Positions 1 to 5,623 of a DNA stretch of 5,623 nucleotides are shown piece after piece. The position numbers and the translations under genes were made by a program. The DNA lies in assembly GCA_021781285.1 (NCBI GenBank), contig JAJXXD010000103.1, forward strand, positions 1-5,623. Reading direction: 5' to 3'. Every line of letters begins with the position of its first letter. Positions within the stretch are counted from its first letter, which is position 1. The notes under the pieces are model-generated. The model saw nothing but the letters and a program-made list of their open reading frames with translations, searched no databases and was not told where the DNA came from. The DNA comes from a bacterium (GTDB taxonomy: Bacteria > SZUA-79 > Acidulodesulfobacterales > Acidulodesulfobacteraceae).

Positions 1-1
1 A

Positions 2-946
2 ATAAATTTTCTTCACGGACCGGGCTGTCCCGTCTGCGTTATGCCGCTTAAAAGAATAGACGAGGCGATAGAAATTGCAGATTCTCCGGACGTAATACTT
101 GCGGCTTACGGCGATATGATGCGTGTTCCCGGAACGGATAGTTCGCTGATAAAAGAGCGGGCAAAAGGAAAAGACGTAAGAATGATATATTCCCCTCTCG
201 ATATTATAAAAATCGCCGAGGATAAAAACAATAAGGGTAAAAAAATAGTTTTTTTCGCGATAGGGTTTGAAACTACGACCCCTATGACGGCGGCTCTTAT
301 CGAAGAAGTTATAGCGAGACGGATAAACAATGTTTTGTTTCATGTCAACCATGTTCTCGTGCCTCCTCCGATAAACGCTATCTTAGATTCGGGCGATAAT
401 TTAATAGACGGGTTTATTTGTCCCGGGCACGTCAGCGTTATGACCGGAAGCGGCATTTATGAGGATATTCCTTTAAAATATAAAAAAGCGGCGGTTATTG
501 CAGGATTTGAGCCTTACGACATATTAAGCGGAGCGCTTTTAATAGTAAGGCAGATTAACGAAGGCAGGCCGGCGGTCGAAATTGCGTATAAAAGGGCGGT
601 TAAAGAAGGCGGCAATAAAAAAGCGCAGGGTTTAGTCGATAAATATTTTACGGTAAGGGAAGAATTCGAATGGAGAGGATTCGGCAATATCCCAAAAAGC
701 GGATTAAAATTAAGGGACGAGTTTAAAGACTTTGACGCAGAATATGTTTTTAGGGATAAATTAAAAGAATTGCCCGGTGGCAAAGAAAACGCCGCATGCA
801 AATGCGGGGAAATATTAAAAGGAAAATGCAAGCCGGACGATTGCCCGCTATTCGGTAAAGCCTGCAATCCTGAAAATCCGATAGGGGCATGCATGGTTTC
901 ATTTGAAGGCGCATGCGCCGCTTATTATAAATACCGCAATTTTTAA
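2..946 (+). CDS. hypD: HypD, hydrogenase Fe(CN)2CO assembly scaffold (5' partial)
   Basis: HypD is an Fe-S protein that, with HypC, receives cyanide from HypE and builds the Fe(CN)2CO unit of the [NiFe] active site in the cytoplasm. The reading frame is open to the left edge and gives 314 residues. About 60-65 N-terminal residues, including the family's CGGH region, are missing. Visible landmarks are the HGPGCPVC cysteine motif (14-37), GDMMRVPG, YSPLD, GFETTTP (263-283), CPGH (419-430), AGFEP, EWRGFG, and a cysteine-rich C-terminus with CKCGE, GKCKPDDCPLFG, CNP and SFEGACAAYY (about 797-925), which matches the Fe-S binding end of the family. The ATG at 41 is not the start, because the conserved HGPGCPVC motif lies upstream of it in frame. 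The TAA stop is 6 bp before hypE, so the two genes are almost certainly cotranscribed and possibly translationally coupled. Identification is secure. Confidence 0.97.
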   Translation: MNFLHGPGCPVCVMPLKRIDEAIEIADSPDVILAAYGDMMRVPGTDSSLIKERAKGKDVRMIYSPLDIIKIAEDKNNKGKKIVFFAIGFETTTPMTAALIEEVIARRINNVLFHVNHVLVPPPINAILDSGDNLIDGFICPGHVSVMTGSGIYEDIPLKYKKAAVIAGFEPYDILSGALLIVRQINEGRPAVEIAYKRAVKEGGNKKAQGLVDKYFTVREEFEWRGFGNIPKSGLKLRDEFKDFDAEYVFRDKLKELPGGKENAACKCGEILKGKCKPDDCPLFGKACNPENPIGACMVSFEGACAAYYKYRNF

Positions 947-952
947 ATTAAA

Positions 953-2113
953 ATGAATAAAAAAAAATACGAAAGAATACAGCTTTCGCATGGCGGAGGA
1001 GGCAAAGAAACTTCCGAGCTGATAGGCGGAATTATATTTAACGGACTTTATGGACAAAACGGCAGAAGCGATGATTTGTACGATTTACACAAAAGACGCA
1101 ATAATAACAACTTTACAGTAAATGCATCCGGGCAGAAAATAAAATTATTGGAAGATGCCGCAGTTTTAAAATCTCCGCAAAATATTGCTTTTACTACCGA
1201 CAGTTTTACCGTAAGCCCTGTTTTTTTTAAAGGCGGCGATATAGGAAAATTATCCGTAGCCGGAACGGTTAACGACCTTTCGGTTATGGGGGCGAAACCG
1301 TTGTTCTTAAGCCTCGGACTGATAATAGAAGAAGGATTTGCTTCGGAGGATTTAAGGAAAATCATAGAGAGCATTTCGGAAGAGGCGGATAAAACCGGCG
1401 TCATAGTGGTAACGGGGGATACAAAGGTTGTTCCCGCAGGGAAAGCCGACGGGATATTTATAAATACAAGCGGAATAGGGGAGATTTTACACGACGGTCT
1501 TTCCGTTTATAATATAGCGGCGGGAGATATAATTATCGTTTCGGGCAATGTAGGCGACCATGGGGCGGCGGTTATGTCTTTAAGAGAAGGGATAGAAATG
1601 GACGTGGAAATAGAAAGCGACTGCGCTTCTTTGTGGGATATGATAGAAACGATATTAAAGGGCGGTATAGGGGTAAGCGCAATAAGGGATGCTACCAGAG
1701 GCGGGTTAGCCGCCGTTCTTAACGAATGGGCTATGGCGGCGGGGGTCGATATTTACGTCGAAGAAGATAAGATTCCCGTAAACGATTCCGTAAGAGGTTT
1801 CTGCGAGCTTCTAGGTTTTGAACCTTATCAGCTTGCATGCGAGGGAAGGGCGGTATTTGCCGTAAAACCTGAATTTGCGGAGAAAGCGCTGAATATTCTT
1901 AAATCGCATCCGCTTGGAAAAGATGCAAAGATAATAGGAACGGTAGGCGGCAATAATAGTTTTGAAGCTGAAACGAGGGGAGCGGGGCAGACAGTCGGCG
2001 GCAGAAACATAAAGGGGACGGAATTAAAAGGAAAAGTTGTTTTAAAAGGTATTTACGGAGTAAATAGGCTTCTTGATTATCCTTCGGGCGAATTGTTGCC
2101 GAGAATCTGTTAG
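953..2113 (+). CDS. hypE: HypE, carbamoyl dehydratase (cyanide ligand synthesis)
   Basis: HypE belongs to the AIR synthase/PurM-like ATP-binding superfamily. Its C-terminal cysteine accepts a carbamoyl group from HypF, and ATP-dependent dehydration turns it into a thiocyanate that supplies CN to HypD/HypC. The 386-residue product has the N-terminal HGGGGKE motif (13-19), TTDSF (81-85), FFKGGDIGKL (91-100), GTVNDLSVMGA, TGDTKVV (154-160), GDHGA (201-205), RDATRGG (245-251), CELLG, HPLGKDA and the terminal PRIC, in which Cys386 is the last residue as catalysis requires. It is about 45-50 residues longer than E. coli HypE. The extra length is mainly in an Asn-rich stretch near residues 33-64 and a Gly-rich stretch near 331-360. 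The ATG at 953 places the HGGGGKE motif at the usual distance from the start, but no clear Shine-Dalgarno sequence precedes it, so coupling to hypD is plausible. It looks intact and functional. Confidence 0.97.
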   Translation: MNKKKYERIQLSHGGGGKETSELIGGIIFNGLYGQNGRSDDLYDLHKRRNNNNFTVNASGQKIKLLEDAAVLKSPQNIAFTTDSFTVSPVFFKGGDIGKLSVAGTVNDLSVMGAKPLFLSLGLIIEEGFASEDLRKIIESISEEADKTGVIVVTGDTKVVPAGKADGIFINTSGIGEILHDGLSVYNIAAGDIIIVSGNVGDHGAAVMSLREGIEMDVEIESDCASLWDMIETILKGGIGVSAIRDATRGGLAAVLNEWAMAAGVDIYVEEDKIPVNDSVRGFCELLGFEPYQLACEGRAVFAVKPEFAEKALNILKSHPLGKDAKIIGTVGGNNSFEAETRGAGQTVGGRNIKGTELKGKVVLKGIYGVNRLLDYPSGELLPRIC

Positions 2114-2128
2114 AATTGAAATTTATTT

Positions 2129-2147
2129 ACTTAATCGCTTCTTAAGT
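2129..2147. repeat. Short inverted repeat abutting the hypF start codon
   Basis: ACTTAA (2129-2134) and TTAAGT (2142-2147) form a perfect 6-bp dyad with a 7-base spacer, ending one base before the hypF ATG. It occupies most of the 35-bp hypE-hypF gap, the longest gap in the window. It could be a weak operator or an RNA hairpin covering the initiation region. The stem is almost all A/T, so the RNA structure would be weak. No convincing -10/-35 promoter pair accompanies it. Confidence 0.25.
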
Positions 2148-2148
2148 T

Positions 2149-4671
2149 ATGCAAAATAGCGAAAATGGATTCGTTAATAATGCCGACGTCAAAAGAGCTA
2201 TAATTAAACTATCCGGCAGGGTACAGGGGGTGGGTTTTAGACCTTTTGCTTACAGGCTTGCTGAAAAATACGGAATAAAAGGCTGTGTTTTAAATAACGC
2301 CGAAGGGGTTGAAATCGACGCCGAAGGCAAGGAAGACGCCCTTTTAAATTTTATAAAATCTTTAGATTCAGATTCGGAAAAACCTCCGCTTGCAATTATT
2401 AACTATAAAACCGTAGATTTTACCGAGCCGTTTTTTTATAAAAGTTTCGAGATTAAAGAATCGGATAAAACCGGCAATAAAGACGATAACCGTAAAAATA
2501 ATAAATTAAATTTAACCATACCTCCGGATATCGCAATATGCGGCAAATGTTTAGACGAACTTTTCAATCCTTCCGACAGGAGATATTTATATCCGTTTAT
2601 CAACTGCACCGACTGCGGTCCAAGATTTACTATATCTAAAAGACTGCCATACGACAGGGCTTCGACTTCTATGGACAAATTTAAAATGTGCATGGAATGT
2701 CAAGCCGAATATAAAAATCCTTTAAGCCGAAGGTTTCATGCCGAACCGAACGGATGTTTCGCCTGCGGTCCCAAAGTCGAATTTATTTTAAGTTCGGATA
2801 TATCGGGCTATAAAGAAGCAGAAGATATAAATAAAGCTTTAGAATTAAAGCGGTTAAGAAGTTTGAACGCCGTAAAATCTTTAGTAGGTTTAATCAAAGA
2901 CGGTGGCATTGCCTGCGTTAAGGGGATAGGCGGTTTTCACTTAATGGCGGATGCCGCTAACGACGATGCTTTGAAATTATTGAGGGAGCGGAAAAACAGA
3001 CCGAAAAAACCTTTCGCCGTAATGTTTAAAGATATGGAGCAGGTATTAAGATATGCTCATGCAGATGATATTTCGGCGGGTTTGTTGGTTTCAAAAGAAA
3101 GACCCATCTGTTTATTGAAGGATAAAGGGAACCTGTCTTATTACGCAAACTGCGGACTGCAAGATATAGGGGTATTATTGCCGTATGCCCCGCTTCATTA
3201 TATTATATTCAGCCTTTTTGACGGACCTTTAGTCGCAACTTCGGCAAACATAGGCGGAGAACCGATAGTAAAAGATAATAAAGAAGCGTTTTTGAAACTG
3301 AAAGGCATTGCGGACGGCTTTTTAATCCACAATAGGGATATTTTAAGGAGATGCGACGATTCAGTCATAAAAGCGGATATCGGTGATACCGACAAACGGG
3401 GCTGCGCCCCTTTTTTTATCAGGCGGTCGAGAGGCTATGTTCCGGAGCCGTTAAACCTCCCGTTTCCTTTAAAAAGAAACGTTTTAGCGGCGGGCGCCTT
3501 TCTTAAAAATACTTTTGCATTGGCTTACGCCGGCGAAGATACCGGCGCGGTCGTATTGAGCCAGCATAACGGCGACTTGGATAATATTGCGGGGTTCATC
3601 AATTTTAAAGAAAATATAGAAGATTTTAAAAAGTTTTATAATTTTAAACCGGATATTATCGTTTACGACAGCCATCCCGCTTACGAAAGCACGAAATGGG
3701 CTAAAGAATCGGCAAAAGAAAGAAATATAAAGGGTATATCGCTCCAGCATCACAGGGCGCATATTATTTCTTGTATGGCGGAAAACGGGCTTGGATTAAA
3801 CGAAGAAGTTTTCGGCATCGCTTTCGATGGAACGGGTTATGGAGACGACGGAACGATTTGGGGAGGGGAATTTTTTAAAGGAAATTATAAGAACTTAAAA
3901 AGAACGGGGAGTTTTAAAAAATTCAGGCTTATCGGCGGGGACAAAGCGGTTAAATCGCCCAAAAGGGTTCTTCTAAGCATTCTGTTCGGTATTTTATTCG
4001 AGAGCGGCAGCGGTATTAAATATCCAGATGCTTTTAGTGTTATTTCCAATTTAACCGGTTTTTCCGAAAAGGAAATAAGCACATTCCTTAAAATGTGGAA
4101 GAACGGTTTGAATTCCCCGTTTACATCTTCCTGCGGAAGAATTTTCGACGCCGTTTCATGTTTGTGCGGATTTAACGGAAGTTTAACATATGAAGGGGAG
4201 GCGGCGGTTTATTTAGAAAATTTGTGCGGTAAATACAAAAATAAAGGCGGCGGCGAACCTGATAATTCAATAAGCGAAAGAGGCTGTTTTAAATATGTTG
4301 TAGAATACGGCAAAGAAGACGACTTTTTTACGGTCGATTATAATCCTATATTTGACGATATTATTCAAACTGTCATTGATAACGGCGGTTTGGAAGGTTT
4401 AAAAACGCAGATTGCTTCGCTTACGCTCGAAATGACAATCATTGCCGAAAGATTCATAAATACGCTTGTTATGATTATTAGGGATACGGCATTAAATGCA
4501 GGATGCAAAAATGTATGCCTGAGCGGGGGAGTATTTCAAAATGCTTTATTGAGGAATAAAACTTCTGCAATTCTTAAAGAAAACGGGTTTGGCGCTTATT
4601 TTAACGAAAAAATACCGGCGAACGACGGAGGAATTTCATTCGGCCAAGCGGTTTACGGCGGGATTGTATAA
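2149..4671 (+). CDS. hypF: HypF, carbamoyltransferase for hydrogenase cyanide ligand synthesis
   Basis: HypF converts carbamoyl phosphate and ATP to a carbamoyl-adenylate and transfers the carbamoyl group to HypE's terminal cysteine. All expected modules are present in the 840 residues. An acylphosphatase-like domain (about 16-102) carries GRVQGVGFRPF (23-33) and NNAEGV. Two zinc fingers follow: C131/C134 with C153/C156, and C181/C184 with C203/C206. A YrdC/Sua5-like domain (about 243-425) has KGIGGFHL, RKNRPKKPFAVM and SANIGGEPI. A Kae1-like C-terminal domain (about 426-840) has RRSRGYVPEP, SQHNGDLDN, HPAYEST, the metal-site HHRAH (534-538), FDGTGYG (559-565), SGGVFQN (792-798) and NDGGISFGQA. 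E. coli HypF is 750 residues. The excess here includes a charged Asn/Lys/Asp-rich linker (103-122) and a Gly-rich loop (about 694-713). The ATG at 2149 is the only sensible start: a TAA lies two codons upstream and no other start codon precedes the acylphosphatase motif. No strong ribosome binding site is visible. The 3' end overlaps the convergent protease gene by 36 bp. Confidence 0.97.
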   Translation: MQNSENGFVNNADVKRAIIKLSGRVQGVGFRPFAYRLAEKYGIKGCVLNNAEGVEIDAEGKEDALLNFIKSLDSDSEKPPLAIINYKTVDFTEPFFYKSFEIKESDKTGNKDDNRKNNKLNLTIPPDIAICGKCLDELFNPSDRRYLYPFINCTDCGPRFTISKRLPYDRASTSMDKFKMCMECQAEYKNPLSRRFHAEPNGCFACGPKVEFILSSDISGYKEAEDINKALELKRLRSLNAVKSLVGLIKDGGIACVKGIGGFHLMADAANDDALKLLRERKNRPKKPFAVMFKDMEQVLRYAHADDISAGLLVSKERPICLLKDKGNLSYYANCGLQDIGVLLPYAPLHYIIFSLFDGPLVATSANIGGEPIVKDNKEAFLKLKGIADGFLIHNRDILRRCDDSVIKADIGDTDKRGCAPFFIRRSRGYVPEPLNLPFPLKRNVLAAGAFLKNTFALAYAGEDTGAVVLSQHNGDLDNIAGFINFKENIEDFKKFYNFKPDIIVYDSHPAYESTKWAKESAKERNIKGISLQHHRAHIISCMAENGLGLNEEVFGIAFDGTGYGDDGTIWGGEFFKGNYKNLKRTGSFKKFRLIGGDKAVKSPKRVLLSILFGILFESGSGIKYPDAFSVISNLTGFSEKEISTFLKMWKNGLNSPFTSSCGRIFDAVSCLCGFNGSLTYEGEAAVYLENLCGKYKNKGGGEPDNSISERGCFKYVVEYGKEDDFFTVDYNPIFDDIIQTVIDNGGLEGLKTQIASLTLEMTIIAERFINTLVMIIRDTALNAGCKNVCLSGGVFQNALLRNKTSAILKENGFGAYFNEKIPANDGGISFGQAVYGGIV
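3394..3417 (+). terminator. Terminator-like GC hairpin plus T-run inside hypF
   Basis: GGGGC (3398-3402) and GCCCC (3406-3410) form a 5-bp all-GC stem with a TGC loop, followed at once by seven T (3411-3417). AAA (3394-3396) could pair with part of the T-run across one mismatch. This is the layout of a Rho-independent terminator on the + strand, but it lies in frame in the middle of hypF, where it encodes the residues RGCAPFF (417-423) at the boundary between the YrdC-like and Kae1-like domains. It may cause partial termination, it may be a small palindromic repeat taken up by the gene, or it may be chance. Active translation would normally suppress it. Confidence 0.35.
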
Positions 4672-5151
4672 ACCGTATTCAGGGTTAATACTCCAGCTTA
4701 TACCAAGCGGTTTTATTTCTTCTAAAACGAAGTTTTCCAGCGCAGGCATTGCCTTCTTTAAAGGCGCGGAAATATCCGTTCCTACGCCGGCACAATCTTC
4801 CGGGGATATTGCGTAAACTGTTATATTCGGATTATGTCCTTGTAATCCGCACATAGTTATTATGTCGATAAACTCGACGTCGTGCGCCGTTTTTTTCATT
4901 AGATTCACTGGAAGATTGCCGGCATCGAATCTAAATATGCTTCCGGGTTCTTCGTCCGTTTTAAGGGCATCTACGACGATAATGTCGTCGAGATTAAATA
5001 TATCGTCTAAAAGTCCGTATCCAAGAGTACTGCCGTCGATTAATCTTATATTTCCTTTAAAGATATATTTTTTCCTCAAGAAATCTATAAAATGAACCCC
5101 GAAGCCTTCATCCTTCAAAATTAAGTTGCCTATTCCTATAATTCCCGTCAT
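4636..5151 (-). CDS. hyaD: HyaD/HybD/HupD-type hydrogenase maturation endopeptidase (peptidase M52)
   Basis: This cytoplasmic protease removes the C-terminal extension of the [NiFe]-hydrogenase large subunit after nickel insertion, which lets the active site close. The 171-residue product opens with the family signature GIGN-x3-KDEGFG (6-18). The three residues expected to bind the metal, by alignment to E. coli HybD (Glu16, Asp62, His93), are present as Glu15, Asp61 (VVDA) and His90 (TAHDVEF). The later segment VYAISPEDCAGVGTDIS (113-128) matches the family's PE...G..LS region. Length is close to HybD (164). The start codon is 5 bp after the cytochrome b stop, and a GGAA (5163-5160) at about 8 nt spacing is a weak ribosome binding site. 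Order cytochrome b then protease copies hyaC-hyaD and hupC-hupD, so its substrate is presumably the large subunit encoded further right. The hya/hup naming is by analogy; the family assignment is firm. Confidence 0.93.
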   Translation of the reverse strand: MTGIIGIGNLILKDEGFGVHFIDFLRKKYIFKGNIRLIDGSTLGYGLLDDIFNLDDIIVVDALKTDEEPGSIFRFDAGNLPVNLMKKTAHDVEFIDIITMCGLQGHNPNITVYAISPEDCAGVGTDISAPLKKAMPALENFVLEEIKPLGISWSINPEYGLYNPAVNRLAE

Positions 5152-5156
5152 TGGAT

Positions 5157-5623
5157 TTATTCCGGTTCCGATTTATTTCTCATATATTTATAGCCTCCGA
5201 AAGGTATAAGAATATCGCCTTCCTTCCACATTACCGAACGCCAGACTTCTATGTAAATATGATAAACTATAAATATTATGATGAGCCACATTATAAAGAG
5301 ATGAAGAAGCGTCACGCCGGTAAGTCCGCCGAATACGACAAGAGTCCAGTCAGTCGAAAAATGCATAAGCCACGGCCACCATGCGCCTACCGCCGAAGTT
5401 CCGGTAAAAGAAGCCACGTACATTTGGAATCCGGTAAGCATCTGAAGCAGGATAAGCAGGTGAAAGATAGTGAATATTATGGCGTTCAGAGGGTCCTGAT
5501 AGCGTCCGGTTTCCGGTCTGTCTTTAAGCGTAAAGTAATGTTTAATCATTTTCCACGCCTCTTCTATTTTGTCTCCAAACGGAATAAAACTTTTGTAAAG
5601 AGGCTCTTTCCACGAAAAGAAGG
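5157..5623 (-). CDS. hyaC: [NiFe]-hydrogenase b-type cytochrome subunit, HyaC/HupC-like (5' partial)
   Basis: This is the C-terminal part of the di-heme membrane cytochrome b that anchors a periplasm-facing uptake hydrogenase and passes electrons to the quinone pool. The frame stays open to the right edge, giving 154 residues. Roughly 80 N-terminal residues (the first membrane helices) are missing compared with E. coli HyaC (235). The Met at 5549 is internal, because the conserved stretch before HYF continues upstream of it. From that Met, two hydrophobic helices are clear (about 21-45 and 69-104). The second carries His83 (TLLHLF) and His97 (VYHIY), which align with HyaC's WHRLGMW and GHVY histidines and are candidate heme ligands. 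It ends with GGYKYM, like the family's NGY tail. The family's GHNP motif reads YQDP here. It is followed after 5 bp by the maturation protease, which supports the assignment. The 5' truncation prevents assigning a precise subgroup. Confidence 0.87.
   Translation of the reverse strand, partial: FFSWKEPLYKSFIPFGDKIEEAWKMIKHYFTLKDRPETGRYQDPLNAIIFTIFHLLILLQMLTGFQMYVASFTGTSAVGAWWPWLMHFSTDWTLVVFGGLTGVTLLHLFIMWLIIIFIVYHIYIEVWRSVMWKEGDILIPFGGYKYMRNKSEPE

Noticed and set aside
792..807. CCGCAT-GCAA-ATGCGG hairpin with a GNRA-type loop in hypD
   Set aside because: It lies in the cysteine-rich coding region, where TGC and GCA codons recur, so chance in coding sequence is the simplest explanation. There is no T-run and no link to a gene boundary.
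908..919. 12-bp perfect palindrome GGCGCATGCGCC near the 3' end of hypD
   Set aside because: It encodes the conserved GACA of HypD. No second copy or regulatory context is visible.
41..946. ATG at 41 as the start of hypD
   Set aside because: The frame is open upstream to the edge and encodes the conserved HGPGCPVC motif before this Met, so the gene is truncated by the window rather than starting here.
1048..1404. Minus-strand open frames inside hypD, hypE and hypF (for example 514-894, 1048-1404, 3484-3762)
   Set aside because: These are shadows of strongly conserved plus-strand genes, with compositionally biased, unrecognisable products and no independent start signals.
2116..2144. Possible promoter before hypF (TTGAAA as -35)
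   Set aside because: At 17 bp spacing the -10 position reads TTCTTA, a poor match, and the tight gene spacing favours cotranscription with hypE.
4589..5095. Plus-strand open frames at 4589-4816 and 4862-5095
   Set aside because: They are antisense to hypF's end and the maturation protease, have no recognisable domains, and lie opposite or out of frame with well-supported genes.
5157..5549. Met at 5549 as the start of a 130-residue membrane protein
   Set aside because: The frame continues upstream to the right edge with no stop, and homology to HyaC-type proteins shows that the N-terminal helices are missing, so this Met is internal.

Overview
This window holds part of a [NiFe]-hydrogenase locus from a bacterium. 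Two gene blocks point at each other. On the + strand is a maturation block in the order hypD (5' end cut off by the window), hypE, hypF, spanning the left edge to 4671. On the - strand, entering from the right edge, are the C-terminal part of a membrane cytochrome b subunit of an uptake hydrogenase (HyaC/HupC type) and a HyaD/HybD/HupD-type maturation endopeptidase, which ends at 4636. The blocks meet tail to tail and overlap by 36 bp (4636-4671). Coding density is nearly complete, and the longest gap is the 35 bp between hypE and hypF. No tRNA, rRNA, CRISPR array, insertion sequence or phage gene is visible.

How the genes work together: HypF makes a carbamoyl group from carbamoyl phosphate and transfers it to the C-terminal cysteine of HypE. 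HypE dehydrates it with ATP to a thiocyanate. HypD, an Fe-S protein that works with HypC, receives the cyanide and assembles the Fe(CN)2CO unit. After Fe and Ni are inserted into the large subunit, the M52-family protease removes that subunit's C-terminal extension. The finished enzyme passes electrons from H2 to the membrane quinone pool through the cytochrome b. By analogy with hyaABCD/hupSLCD, the hydrogenase small and large subunit genes should lie just beyond the right edge on the - strand. hypC, and perhaps hypA/hypB, should lie beyond the left edge.

Organism: the DNA is moderately AT-rich (roughly 40% G+C by eye), with heavy use of AAA, TTA and the ATA isoleucine codon and few clear Shine-Dalgarno sequences. 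A membrane cytochrome b linked to a [NiFe] hydrogenase indicates a bacterium with H2-oxidising respiration. An AT-rich deltaproteobacterium-like or similar anaerobic or chemolithotrophic lineage would fit, but the sequence alone does not fix the phylum.

There is no clearly new biological system here. The more unusual points are a terminator-like hairpin with a T-run inside the hypF coding sequence, the overlap of the two converging blocks, a small dyad abutting the hypF start codon, and extra segments in HypE and HypF compared with the E. coli proteins.
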